A program made the position numbers and the translations under genes. From Acidobacteriota bacterium (GTDB lineage Bacteria > Acidobacteriota > Terriglobia > Acidiferrales > UBA7541), in the NCBI GenBank assembly GCA_003223295.1, contig QHYM01000135.1, forward strand, positions 1 through 46,680: a DNA stretch of 46,680 nt, given 5' to 3'. Below, in pieces: positions 25,829 through 33,561 of the stretch (the first letter of the stretch is position 1; each line of letters begins with the position of its first letter). The notes below the pieces were generated by a model. It saw nothing but the letters and a program-made list of their open reading frames with translations. It searched no databases and was not told where the DNA came from.

Positions 25829-26245
25829 TTATCTGGTGCGCGCCCGCTCCGTGAGGGGTTCGGTGACAATGCTGATGTTGTTGATGCCGGACACGCGCAA
25901 AGCATCGACGACGGAAGCAAAAACTCCGAAAGGAACCGCCTCATCGCAGCGCAGGAACACACTTTGGCGGGTATCTTTCAGTTGGGAGTGAACCTTTGTG
26001 CCAAGCTGATGAATATTGATGGGGTCGTTGCCGAGGTAAATGCGTTGGCCTTTGTCGATACTGACGACAAGGCGATCCTGGCTGATGTCTTTGATGGTCT
26101 TGGTCTTCGGAACGTCGACTTCGATGCCGGATTGGAGAATGGGCGCGGTGATCATGAAGATGATGAGCAAAACAAGGACCACGTCCACAAACGGGACCAT
26201 GTTGATTTCGGAGAGCGAAGTCTGCGTTGATTTGGAGAATTGCAT
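25829..26245 (-). CDS. tolR: Biopolymer transport protein TolR/ExbD
   Basis: A 138-residue ExbD/TolR protein. Its one membrane helix is at about residues 17-37 (VPFVDVVLVLLIIFMITAPI) and carries the proton-relay Asp, D21. The periplasmic part has SGIEVDVPKTKTIKDISQDR, VVSIDKGQRIYLGNDPINIH, SVFLRCDEAVPFGVFASVVD and LRVSGINNISIVTEP. With TolQ it forms the proton channel driving the TonB/TolA-like protein. ATG at 26245. The tolQ stop lies 45 bp upstream and the next gene follows by seven bases, so all three are one operon. Confidence 0.94.
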   Translation of the reverse strand: MQFSKSTQTSLSEINMVPFVDVVLVLLIIFMITAPILQSGIEVDVPKTKTIKDISQDRLVVSIDKGQRIYLGNDPINIHQLGTKVHSQLKDTRQSVFLRCDEAVPFGVFASVVDALRVSGINNISIVTEPLTERARTR

Positions 26246-26290
26246 GGTTCGTAATCCGGTTGCGACGGCCGGCGGGGCGACCGCGAAAAC

Positions 26291-27001
26291 TCAGTTAAAT
26301 GCCTTCTCGACCTGGGCGGTGACTTCCATGGCGAAATTGTCCAAGCGCTGGGCGAGGTCGCGAATATTCTGCAAGAACTGATTATAGAAGATGACCGCGG
26401 GAATGGCGGTGGCCAAGCCTGCGGCAGTGGTAATCAGGGCTTCCGCAATACCGGGTGCGACGGCGCGAAGGCTGGCGGCGCCGGCGCTGCCAAGGCCGGC
26501 GAACGCATCGATAATGCCCCAGACGGTGCCGAACAGCCCGATGAACGGCGTCACCGAGCCGGTGGTGGCCAGCCAGGACATGCCCTTTTCGACGCGGCGC
26601 ACTTCTTCGGCGGAAGCAAGCTGCATGCTCACGGTGACGGCCGACAAACTTTTCAATTTGGGCGGATGCGGATTCGCGGACAGGCCGCCAACTTGCGCCT
26701 GCAGCTCGCGATAGCCCGCAGAGTAAACGGAAGCGAACGGCGAACTGGAAGAAGCCAGCGCCTGCGGATTGGCGACGCTGCGCGTGGCGCGGAAAATGTG
26801 CAGGAATTGGTTGCTCTGACGGCGAATGCGGCCGAACATTCCCATTTTTTGAAAAATCATGGTCCACGAAACGAGGGAAAAGAAAAGAAGAAGCAAAAGA
26901 ATGCCGCGCGCGACCCATCCCGTCTGCGAGAGAATGCCAGTCAGATCGGTCGCCAGAATCGTATTGAACAGAAAAATGATGTACCCCTCAGTGAAAGACA
27001 A
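26291..27001 (-). CDS. tolQ: Biopolymer transport protein TolQ/ExbB
   Basis: A TolQ/ExbB proton-channel subunit, about 236 residues from the TTG at 26999-27001. The three membrane helices are at about 25-48 (TGWVARGILLLLLFFSLVSW), 140-165 (GMSWLATTGSVTPFIGLFGT VWGI) and 180-205 (APGIAEALITTAAGLATAIP). The family signature GTVWGIIDAF and TTAAGLATAIPAVIFYNQF are intact. The start is uncertain: the frame is open to 27049 but has no ATG in the right place, and a GAGGGG in the coding strand would best serve a rare ATT or CTG just inside. It is the first gene of the tol-pal cluster running left. Its promoter was not recognised. Confidence 0.9.
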   Translation of the reverse strand: MSFTEGYIIFLFNTILATDLTGILSQTGWVARGILLLLLFFSLVSWTMIFQKMGMFGRIRRQSNQFLHIFRATRSVANPQALASSSSPFASVYSAGYRELQAQVGGLSANPHPPKLKSLSAVTVSMQLASAEEVRRVEKGMSWLATTGSVTPFIGLFGTVWGIIDAFAGLGSAGAASLRAVAPGIAEALITTAAGLATAIPAVIFYNQFLQNIRDLAQRLDNFAMEVTAQVEKAFN

Positions 27002-27115
27002 AATTTTTCTGGGCGTAAGAAACGTAGCACACGCACCGAGAGCCTGCAACCAATAGGATGCGTAAGTTTTTGATTCTGCTGCTTATGAGGAAACAGGCAC
27101 TCGCGAGAGATGCGG

Positions 27116-27457
27116 TCAATGAGCTTCGTACACAACGAGGCGTGAAGCAGGAGCGCCGTCTTCTTCCTGTAGAGGGGTGTAGACGCGGTGGGTTTCGAGG
27201 TCGATGGCGAGACTGTGGACTTTTTTCTGCGCCGGCATGTCGGCCAGCTTTCGAAAGTGATTTTGGTCGTCCATCTGCGCGACGACGATGAAGTGGTCGT
27301 CGGGATCCGTGGTCACATAATCGAATCTTTTGCCCTTTGGTCCTGGGAGGTCTATGGACGTCAGCTTGCGGAGCGGAGGCTCAGCAGGCTGCTGCACGAG
27401 CAGGCTGGGAAGCAGAAGCGCCCAAGAGAACACAAACCATGACGAAGCCTTGTGCAT
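27116..27457 (-). CDS. Shortened YncE-like beta-propeller protein
   Basis: A 113-residue exported protein with a signal peptide (WFVFSWALLLPSLLVQQPAE). The first blade of a YncE/NHL-like propeller is present (KLTSIDLPGPKGKRFDYVTT then DHFIVVAQ), and directly after comes what is normally the last blade (LADMPAQKKVHSLAIDLETH, then VYTPLQEEDGAPASRLVVYE). Full-length relatives run over 300 residues, so an in-frame deletion appears to have removed the middle. The open frame itself is intact with ATG at 27457, 12 bp after the DUF1259 gene with which it forms an operon. Whether the short product folds is doubtful; it may be an early pseudogene. Confidence 0.65.
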   Translation of the reverse strand: MHKASSWFVFSWALLLPSLLVQQPAEPPLRKLTSIDLPGPKGKRFDYVTTDPDDHFIVVAQMDDQNHFRKLADMPAQKKVHSLAIDLETHRVYTPLQEEDGAPASRLVVYEAH

Positions 27458-27469
27458 TGGAGCCTCAGT

Positions 27470-28357
27470 TCATTTACCCAATACATCGAGGGCGGCGCGG
27501 AAACCGGTGGCGAGGTCCACGGAGGTACCGCGGCCCCAGTAATGCAGGAAGATGACCGGCGGTTGTGTTCCTAGCATGTGATGGTGGATGGCGACAACGT
27601 TCAGCTTGTGGGCGCGCAACGCCTTGAGAACAGGATTGACTTCGCTCTCGCGCATAGCGATGTCACCGGCGATTTGCGCGTCGGACTCGTTGCCGGCGAA
27701 GGCGGCCCAGGAGTTGAGGCCCATGCGCGCGTTGATGGCAGCACCATGCTCTTTGAGGTTAAGGTCATCGCGGCCCAGAGTGAACTTGTAAACGGGGCCG
27801 AGAGCTTCGCCCTTTTGACCAACGATTTTGTCGAGTGCGGCGAGATTAAATGCCGGAGCGGCAGCCGCGGGCGCTGAGGGAGAAGCAGGCGGCTTCGGAA
27901 GGAGGTCGAGAGCGGGCTTGATGTCGCGCGCAAGGGCCATGGCGTTGCCGTGAGCGTGGACGTGCATGAAGTACATGCGCGGCTCATCAAAGAAAAAATG
28001 ATTGTGAAGAGCACTGACCTCGAAGCCGTGATCGAGGAGGGCAGAAAGAACGGGATTGACCTCTTCCTGCGTGAGAACCAGGTCGCCCATAAGAACTTCC
28101 ATCCCGCCATCGCCCTTCGTCATGGCTATCCAGCCGCCGAAGCCAAATGGGGTCGGTGTGGCTTGCCCGGAGATGGAGACATGCAGATCGCTCCGGGGGA
28201 TATTGACCTTCAGCACGTTGGCCTTGAAGTCGCCGCTACGCCCGAGCAGCGTAAGCACTTCCTGATATTCCTTGGGAGTTTCCTGGGCACGAGATGGAAT
28301 TGCTGCGAGAGCAAGCAGGATGAAGCTGCGAACGAAGATCTTGCGAATTAGTTTCAT
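27470..28357 (-). CDS. DUF1259 (LppY/LpqO-like) exported protein, two repeats
   Basis: A 295-residue protein with a signal peptide (SFILLALAAIPSRAQE). It contains two copies of the DUF1259 fold: first ANVLKVNIPRSDLHVSISGQ ... GDLVLTQEEVNPVLSALLDH with FEVSALHNHFFFDEPRMYFM and HVHAHG; second GPVYKFTLGRDDLNLKEHGA ... MRESEVNPVLKALRAHKLNV with VAIHHHMLGTQPPVIFLHYW. The His-rich turns (HNHFF, HVHAHG, HHHML, HYWGRG) recur at equivalent places and look like metal-binding or active-site clusters. Mycobacterial LppY/LpqO share the family; the function is unknown. An Ala/Pro linker joins the halves. It diverges from miaB and is followed by the shortened propeller gene. Confidence 0.85.
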   Translation of the reverse strand: MKLIRKIFVRSFILLALAAIPSRAQETPKEYQEVLTLLGRSGDFKANVLKVNIPRSDLHVSISGQATPTPFGFGGWIAMTKGDGGMEVLMGDLVLTQEEVNPVLSALLDHGFEVSALHNHFFFDEPRMYFMHVHAHGNAMALARDIKPALDLLPKPPASPSAPAAAAPAFNLAALDKIVGQKGEALGPVYKFTLGRDDLNLKEHGAAINARMGLNSWAAFAGNESDAQIAGDIAMRESEVNPVLKALRAHKLNVVAIHHHMLGTQPPVIFLHYWGRGTSVDLATGFRAALDVLGK

Positions 28358-28412
28358 GGTGGTGGCCCCTCAACTGGAATTTTGCTCCACTCAACTTTAC
28401 ACTGAAGGGGGA

Positions 28413-29810
28413 TTGGAGGAGAAACTGCAGCCGCAGGTCCCTTGGCGGAAAAGCAGGTGTGGACCACCGCTGAACCTGGCTCAGACCCAGGAACGCGGGA
28501 CATTTTTCCTGGAAACATTCGGTTGCCAGATGAACGACCACGATTCGGAAAAAGTGGCTGGCGTTTTGCTCGCGCGCGGTTACCGGCAAGTGGAAACGCC
28601 AGAAGCCGCCGGGTTGATTCTCTACAATACATGCAGCATTCGGGAAAAGGCGGCACAAAAGGTTTTCTCGCGGCTAGGGGAGTACCGCGCCAAGCAGAGC
28701 GAGGGGAAGATTATCGGCGTCCTGGGATGCCTGGCGCAGCAGGAAGGCGAGGATATTTTCGAGCGTGCACCGTGGGTCAGCCTAGTGTGCGGGTCGGCGA
28801 GCTACCGGAAATTGCCGGAGCTGATTGCGCAACTGGAATCAGGGAACCACCGCGTAACGGGGCTTGACACGGACACGGATGAAACGTTCGAGACGGAGAT
28901 TACGCGGCGCGACAATCCGTTTCGCGCGTATCTGACTATCATCGAGGGCTGCGACAAGGCGTGCTCGTACTGCGTGGTGCCGTACACGCGGGGGCCCGAG
29001 CGCAGCCGGGCGAGCGATTCGGTTTTGCGGGAGGTCCGGCAGCTCGCGGAACTGGGCTACTCTGAAGTGCAACTGCTTGGGCAGACGGTGAACTCCTACG
29101 CCGACCCGACGCCGCAGAAAATGCGTTTTGCCGAGCTGCTGCTGGCGGTGGCGGACGTTCCGGGAATCCGGCGCGTGCGGTTTACGACCTCTCATCCGAG
29201 CGACTTCACCAAGGATATTGTCGAAGCGATCGAAGCGCAGCCGAAGATTTGCGATCACGTGCATTTGCCGGTGCAATCCGGCTCGACGAAAGTTTTGCGC
29301 TCAATGCAACGCACCTACACTCGGGATGAGTATCTCGAGAAAATCGCCATGATTCGCGGGGCAAAGCGGCCCATTGCCATTACGACGGACATCATCGTGG
29401 GTTTCCCAGGAGAGACAGAAGCCGATTTTGAAGAGACGCTGAGTTTGCTCAATGAAGTGAAGTACGACAGTATGTTCTCGTTCAAATACTCGCCGCGGCC
29501 CAACACACCTTCCTTGAGAATGAGCGACGCGATTCCGGAGGAAGAGAAGAGCCGGCGGTTGGCCATTCTCCAGGAGCGACAGCGGGAAATCCAGATAGCG
29601 CGGCACGCGAAGTTGACCGGAGAATTGTATTATGAGGTGTTGGTCAGCGGGAAATCGCGGCGTGAAAACCAGTGGTCTGGATATACCAGTTCGTATCGCT
29701 TGACAAATTTCACTTCCCTCGCGAAAGAACTTTTGGGAACCTACGTTCAGGTTCATGTGACAGGAGCGACGCCGAACAGCCTGGTGGGTGAGCACGTGAT
29801 GGGAACCTAG
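28413..29810 (+). CDS. miaB: tRNA-2-methylthio-N6-dimethylallyladenosine synthase
   Basis: A radical-SAM methylthiotransferase acting on i6A37 of tRNAs. The N-terminal UPF0004 domain has Cys at residues 38 (ETFGCQMNDHDSEK), 74 (LYNTCSIREKA) and 106 (VLGCLAQQ) for the auxiliary cluster. The radical-SAM CxxxCxxC is C180-C184-C187 (GCDKACSYCVVPYTRGPERS). Further blocks are LGQTVNSY, RFTTSHPSDF, HVHLPVQSGS, DIIVGFPGETEADF and the C-terminal TRAM domain (ENQWSGYTSSYRLTNFTSLA). The start is uncertain: TTG 28413 (GAAGG upstream) is chosen because ATG 28356 would overlap the divergent DUF1259 start codon. From 28413 the protein is 465 aa, within the usual range. The BFN-family gene follows after 10 bp. 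Confidence 0.94.
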   Translation: MEEKLQPQVPWRKSRCGPPLNLAQTQERGTFFLETFGCQMNDHDSEKVAGVLLARGYRQVETPEAAGLILYNTCSIREKAAQKVFSRLGEYRAKQSEGKIIGVLGCLAQQEGEDIFERAPWVSLVCGSASYRKLPELIAQLESGNHRVTGLDTDTDETFETEITRRDNPFRAYLTIIEGCDKACSYCVVPYTRGPERSRASDSVLREVRQLAELGYSEVQLLGQTVNSYADPTPQKMRFAELLLAVADVPGIRRVRFTTSHPSDFTKDIVEAIEAQPKICDHVHLPVQSGSTKVLRSMQRTYTRDEYLEKIAMIRGAKRPIAITTDIIVGFPGETEADFEETLSLLNEVKYDSMFSFKYSPRPNTPSLRMSDAIPEEEKSRRLAILQERQREIQIARHAKLTGELYYEVLVSGKSRRENQWSGYTSSYRLTNFTSLAKELLGTYVQVHVTGATPNSLVGEHVMGT

Positions 29811-29820
29811 GGAGGCCTCC

Positions 29821-30306
29821 ATGGAAGTGGAAATGAAAATCCGCGGCCTGATGATGGACCCCGTGACGAACATGCCCATCGTCGTGCTGAAAGACGTGCA
29901 AGGCCAGGCCATCCTCCCGATCTGGGTGGGCGTCTATGAGGCTAACGCGATCGCTCTGGAAATTGAGAAAGTACAAACACCGCGGCCGATGACGCATGAC
30001 CTGTTGAAGAACGTGCTGCTGGGGCTCGAGGTGCGGGTTCAGAAGATTGTAGTGAACGACCTGAAAGACGACACGTTTTATGCGCTGATCTGGGTGGAGC
30101 GCGACGGCCAAATGATGACCATCGACTCGCGCCCGAGTGACGCTCTAGCCTTGGCGTTGCGCATGGACTGCCCCATTTACGTGGATGAAGCGGTGCTCAA
30201 GAACTCCAAGGTCTCCAGCGCTTTTGCGGAGCGCAATACCAACGAGCAACTGCGCAATTGGCTCGAGGGACTCTCAGACGAGGACTTGGGCCGCTACAAG
30301 ATGTAA
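29821..30306 (+). CDS. Bifunctional nuclease family protein (DUF151)
   Basis: A 161-residue protein with the BFN/DUF151 domain over most of its length: EMKIRGLMMDPVTNMPIVVL, LPIWVGVYEANAIALEIEKV, RPMTHDLLKNVLLGLEVRVQ, KIVVNDLKDDTFYALIWVER, and the signature DSRPSDALALALRMDCPIYV. Members show RNase/DNase activity in some organisms; in bacteria the role is largely unproven. A short tail (residues about 130-161, NEQLRNWLEGLSDEDLGRYK) resembles a UVR-like segment but lacks its clear pattern. GGGAGG lies eight bases before the ATG. It is close behind miaB, and its stop overlaps the ATG of the following broken gene (TAATG), an arrangement that favours translational coupling. Confidence 0.88.
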   Translation: MEVEMKIRGLMMDPVTNMPIVVLKDVQGQAILPIWVGVYEANAIALEIEKVQTPRPMTHDLLKNVLLGLEVRVQKIVVNDLKDDTFYALIWVERDGQMMTIDSRPSDALALALRMDCPIYVDEAVLKNSKVSSAFAERNTNEQLRNWLEGLSDEDLGRYKM

Positions 30307-30572
30307 TGCAATTTCGATTTGCTTCCCGATTCGATTCAGCTTTTTGATTGAGGATGAGCAAGAATCCCGCCTGGCTTCCCAAGTTCGTGAGTTTTGTAAA
30401 AGTGCCGCAATCACGATTATGGCGTGGGCGCCGGACACACTGGTGGTGAAGGCGAAGCCCCCAGAGATTGCGACGCAGAATCTCTCATCAGCTCAGACAG
30501 TTGGGATTTAAAGCTGTTGAAGACGAAGCCGGCCGTTACGCTGGGATTATGACCTTGTCGCTTAACCCGTAG
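30306..30572 (+). pseudogene. Frameshifted small gene coupled to the BFN gene
   Basis: The ATG at 30306-30308 overlaps the BFN stop (TAATG). It gives MQFRFASRFDSAF and stops at a run of five T (near 30340-30345); one added T would lead into LIEDEQESRLASQVREFCKS, AAITIMAWAPDTLVVKAKPP EIATQ, which is open in the next frame. A second shift near 30472 leads to RISHQLRQLGFKAVEDEAGR and YAGIMTLSLNP with a stop at 30570-30572. The pieces read as one acidic alpha/beta protein of about 88 residues with a plausible pattern (SLGFKxxEDE). I do not know the family. It is either a real pseudogene or two sequencing errors; the coupling and composition argue it was a gene. Confidence 0.55.
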
Positions 30573-30617
30573 CGCGCGATAAACGAGAGAGAGCTTGCGG
30601 GCCCTGACAGACCCTGA

Positions 30618-30650
30618 CAAATAAAATGTGGCGAAGCATTGCTTCGCCAC
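30618..30650 (-). terminator. Terminator for the small secreted protein gene
   Basis: GTGGCGAAGC (30628-30637) and GCTTCGCCAC (30641-30650) form a perfect 10-bp stem with loop ATT. On the minus strand it is followed by ATTTTATTTG (30618-30627), so it ends the leftward transcript of the gene at 30670-31176. It could also stop transcripts arriving from miaB. Confidence 0.75.
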
Positions 30651-30669
30651 CAAGTAGGCAGCCTTCAGT

Positions 30670-31176
30670 TCAGGAGGCTTGGGAATTGGTTTCTGTTTCT
30701 TTCATGTCATCAGCGGCTTGCTGATTGGCTTTCTTAACCTCGGATTTTGCGTTGGCATTCGGAGAAAGCGATTGGATCGCTTTGCCGAGACTGACAGATC
30801 CGGTTCCCGTGATTTTTGCTTTCAGGGCATCGAAGCCGCCAGGAATGTTCAGGTTCTTTGCCACGTGGGCCGCGGCCACACATTGGCCTAGATTCTTGAA
30901 ACCGCTGCAGGCTGCTGCCGCGTCTTCGCCAGTTAGGGATTGGAGCTTGCTGCCGATTGCTTTGTTGTGGCTAAGCACATCGCTGGGAGAAGCGTGCGAC
31001 ATGTCTGTGTGACCCATGGGATCGCCTTTGTTGGCCGAGCCTCCGCCCGGATTCGCGGTGCTCGATGGGCCGTGGCCTGCGGGTGGCCCGCCTCCGGCAT
31101 GGCCGCGCTGAGCTAGCGCCGGCGAACTGAAGGCAAACGTCATGGCTGTAATGAGAACCAAGTGCTTGTGCCTCAA
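30670..31176 (-). CDS. Small exported protein of unknown function
   Basis: A 168-residue protein with a signal peptide (LVLITAMTFAFSSPALAQ) and a Gly/Pro/His-rich low-complexity start (GHAGGGPPAGHGPSS), then a short helical domain (about residues 70-165) with two Cys (AAACSGFKNLGQCVAAAHVA) that could form a disulfide, and a charged C-terminus (KSEVKKANQQAADDMKETET). I do not recognise a named domain, though similar short secreted proteins are frequent in Acidobacteria. The start is TTG 31176, preceded by AGAGGA five bases upstream on the coding strand; the next ATG would cut the leader. A strong terminator follows. Confidence 0.75.
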   Translation of the reverse strand: MRHKHLVLITAMTFAFSSPALAQRGHAGGGPPAGHGPSSTANPGGGSANKGDPMGHTDMSHASPSDVLSHNKAIGSKLQSLTGEDAAAACSGFKNLGQCVAAAHVAKNLNIPGGFDALKAKITGTGSVSLGKAIQSLSPNANAKSEVKKANQQAADDMKETETNSQAS

Positions 31177-31290
31177 GGGTTCCTCTTGTGATTTACGATT
31201 GCCGGAACAGGGCTGGTGTGAGTACCGGGTCTTGCCGGGGACATTTCCTTTGTGCCTAGGATGCCTCGAGTGTCAGAAGGGATGCAAAGG

Positions 31291-32673
31291 CTATGGCCCT
31301 AATGGTGCCGGTTCGGCAGGCGCTTCTGCAGCCAGGCGATGAACCGCGCGGCGCCAGGCGAACAACAAAACGATACCAATCAAAATGAGCGCGAGGCTTA
31401 ACCCCGACCAGATTCCGAACGCACCCCAGCTTCGACGGAAGCAGAGCCAGGCGCCCAACGGCAAGCCAATGACCCAGTAAGCAGTGAAGTGGCAGATCAT
31501 CGGTGTGCGCGTGTCCCCAGCGCCTCGCAGAGCGCCGGTGGCCACGGTCTGAATCCCATCAAACAATTGAAAGGCTGCGCCTGCGATCAAGAGCAGGGAA
31601 GTGCTGCGAATGACCGTTTCGTCCGGCGTGTACATCCGCGCGATCCACCGCGGAAAAACCAAAAGGCCGACCCCGGCAAGGGTCATGAATGCAGCGCCAA
31701 GAAAGATGGCGGTGCAGCCGGCACTTCCGGCAGAGGCGGGCTTTCCGCGCCCGATGGCGTGGCCCACCCGAACGGCGGCTGCAGAAGAGATTCCCAGGGG
31801 AACCATGTAGGTGAACGCGACAGTATTCAGAGCGATTTGATGGCTCGCGAGAGCAACCGCTCCCAGGCGGCCAATGAGGGCCGTGGCCAAGGCGAAGACG
31901 CTAATTTCAAGGGTGATTTGCACGGCCGCAGGCAGACCCAGGGAGATGAGTCGGCGAATCCGAACAAAGTCGATATTGACGGGAGTTTTCAACAGTTCCG
32001 TTCGATGACGGCGGTCGTACCAGAGGAGATAGCTCACGAGGACGACCGCCAAGTAGACGCGGGAAATTGCGGTGGACCAGCCTGAACCCACGACACCCAT
32101 CGCGGGAGCGCCCCACTTGCCGTAGATGAGAACCCAGTTGAAGAGCGTGTTGATGATGTTGGCGCTGATCAGAGCGAAGGCAATGGGCTGTGCCATGTTC
32201 ATTGCCTGGAGGCAACGTCGAACGGCGAAGTAAAGCAAGAGCGGGAAGAGGCCGAAGGCAAGCGCCTTCATGTAGGGGACGGCGAGGGCCGCAACTTGGG
32301 GCTCTATGCGCAGACGGCGAAGGAGAGGGTCGAAAAACCAGACAGGGACCATCAGAAAAGGCGTCATCACAATGCCGAGATAAATGCTGTTGACCAGCGA
32401 GCGGTGGCAGTCTTCGCGCCGACCCGCGCCGAAGGCCTGGGCGACAAGGGTATCGAGGCCGATCAGCAGGCCGCCGCCAAAGAAGGCCAGAACATTGAAG
32501 AGGTTGGAGCTGATACTGACTGCCCCGATGGCGCGCGCACTGTCAGGAAGGTGGCCGACCATGATGGTGTCCACGATGCCCATGCTCATCCAGCCGATTT
32601 CGGCAAGGACCAACGGCAGCGCGAGCCGGACGGTGGGACGGAGTTCGTGGCGAAGTGCCTGGAGGCTGATCAT
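31291..32673 (-). CDS. MATE-family multidrug efflux transporter
   Basis: A 460-residue polytopic protein with about twelve membrane helices in two homologous halves. Typical MATE/NorM features are LALPLVLAEIGWMSMGIVDT IMVGHL in helix 1, LFNVLAFFGGGLLIGLDTLV with AQAFGAG, NWVLIYGKWGAPAMGVVGSG in the first half, and ITLEISVFALATALIGRLGA, ASHQIALNTVAFTYMVPLGI, SSAAAVRVGHAIGRG and DGIQTVATGALRGAGDTRTP in the second. These exporters use Na+ or H+ gradients to expel cationic drugs and metabolites. ATG at 32673. It is not obviously cotranscribed with neighbours; the substrate is unknown. Confidence 0.92.
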   Translation of the reverse strand: MISLQALRHELRPTVRLALPLVLAEIGWMSMGIVDTIMVGHLPDSARAIGAVSISSNLFNVLAFFGGGLLIGLDTLVAQAFGAGRREDCHRSLVNSIYLGIVMTPFLMVPVWFFDPLLRRLRIEPQVAALAVPYMKALAFGLFPLLLYFAVRRCLQAMNMAQPIAFALISANIINTLFNWVLIYGKWGAPAMGVVGSGWSTAISRVYLAVVLVSYLLWYDRRHRTELLKTPVNIDFVRIRRLISLGLPAAVQITLEISVFALATALIGRLGAVALASHQIALNTVAFTYMVPLGISSAAAVRVGHAIGRGKPASAGSAGCTAIFLGAAFMTLAGVGLLVFPRWIARMYTPDETVIRSTSLLLIAGAAFQLFDGIQTVATGALRGAGDTRTPMICHFTAYWVIGLPLGAWLCFRRSWGAFGIWSGLSLALILIGIVLLFAWRRAVHRLAAEAPAEPAPLGP

Positions 32674-32973
32674 GTGCGCGCGAAGAGGCTAAGAGAGTGT
32701 AAGCGGGCCGGGGAGCAGGAGCAAACTGGGGGAAGAGGGAGCGATTTTTCAGAGTGGCAAAGGGCACGAAGAATGATTGGTCGAAGGGGTTAACTTGTGG
32801 AGTGTACTGGGAGCGAAGTTCCATTGACCCGCCCGGGTTGCGCCCGTAGGCTGAAGATACCGGTAAGCCTTTGGCCTTCCCCCGAGACGTTTCGGCGGGC
32901 AGTTGAGCAGTGGAGTTGAGCTGAGGAGAAAGCCAAGACTGCGGCGATCGAAACGTTCACCAGGGAGTTCCTT
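32674..32973 (+). other. Leader region upstream of the PilZ gene, possible structured RNA
   Basis: No credible ORF. CCCGCC at 32828-32833 can pair with GGCGGG at 32894-32899 around a smaller AGGCT/AGCCT hairpin (32848-32852, 32866-32870). It lies upstream of a PilZ gene, but the GEMM (c-di-GMP) riboswitch core is not visible. Structure is suggested by eye only. Confidence 0.3.
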
Positions 32974-33309
32974 GTGCCACTGCAAGAACAAGCGAAATTT
33001 GAACCACGAGGGAAGGAGATCCGCGGCACAGGGCGACTCAATTCCCGCGTACGCGTTGCCGTCGAGGCCACCGAAGATGGACAAGTCGTCCGAGCAGAGG
33101 GGTATACCAAAGACATCAGCGCGAAAGGCTGCCTGGCGGTGGTGCCGCACGGGTTTGCGGTGGGCCAAAAGGTGCGCGTGATCAACCTAGTCAACCAGAA
33201 TGCCAGCGATGCTTATCTGATTTGGCGGGGACATGAGGGGCCGGCGGGGTGGGAGCTTGGACTTGAACTGCAAGAACCGATGGCGGACTTCTGGGGCCTC
33301 GACTTCTAG
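32974..33309 (+). CDS. PilZ-domain protein
   Basis: A 111-residue single-domain PilZ protein. The c-di-GMP-binding pair is present: RLNSR (RxxxR, residues about 21-25) and DISAKG (DxSxxG, about 47-52), followed by beta-strand segments (FAVGQKVRVINLVNQNASDA, YLIWRGHEGPAGWELGLELQ). The family binds cyclic di-GMP and passes the signal to partner proteins; nothing here shows which. Start is GTG 32974 with AGGGAG at 32962-32967 upstream. It is followed by a hairpin with a T-run (33376-33404) before parA, so it is probably its own transcript. Confidence 0.85.
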   Translation: MPLQEQAKFEPRGKEIRGTGRLNSRVRVAVEATEDGQVVRAEGYTKDISAKGCLAVVPHGFAVGQKVRVINLVNQNASDAYLIWRGHEGPAGWELGLELQEPMADFWGLDF

Positions 33310-33375
33310 GATCGTGATGGTAGAGGGGCGCCTGCCCCGGCCTGATTTGGGACCCGAGTTTTTCCACACTCCTTC

Positions 33376-33404
33376 AGAAATTCGACGAATTCTGCGCTTT
33401 TTCT
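33376..33404 (+). terminator. Possible terminator after the PilZ gene
   Basis: AGAAATTCG and CGAATTCT form an imperfect inverted repeat (33376-33393), followed by GCGCTTTTTCTCTT. The stem is AT-rich and short. The rest of 33310-33561 shows no gene and no parS-like palindrome. Confidence 0.35.
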
Positions 33405-33561
33405 CTTGCCAACGAATGGGTTACGAACGTAGAGTTAGCCTAGGCCTTGGGGGTTTTCAGGAGGCGACACCCATATATAGGAACCCAGTTGCCGGATCGC
33501 GGCCTGCTTGCATGCGCGCCCTTCGCAGTTGGCGAGGACAGGCGGGCGGAGGCAGAACAAG

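Noticed and set aside
30417-30653. 78-codon minus-strand ORF
   Set aside because: It overlaps a hairpin terminator and the broken plus-strand gene, and shows no domain or ribosome-binding site.
32674-32973. c-di-GMP (GEMM) riboswitch before the PilZ gene
   Set aside because: The conserved GEMM core and tetraloop receptor are not present; only generic inverted repeats are seen.
33310-33561. parS site beside parA
   Set aside because: No palindrome close to the TGTTTCACGTGAAACA consensus was found here or after parB.
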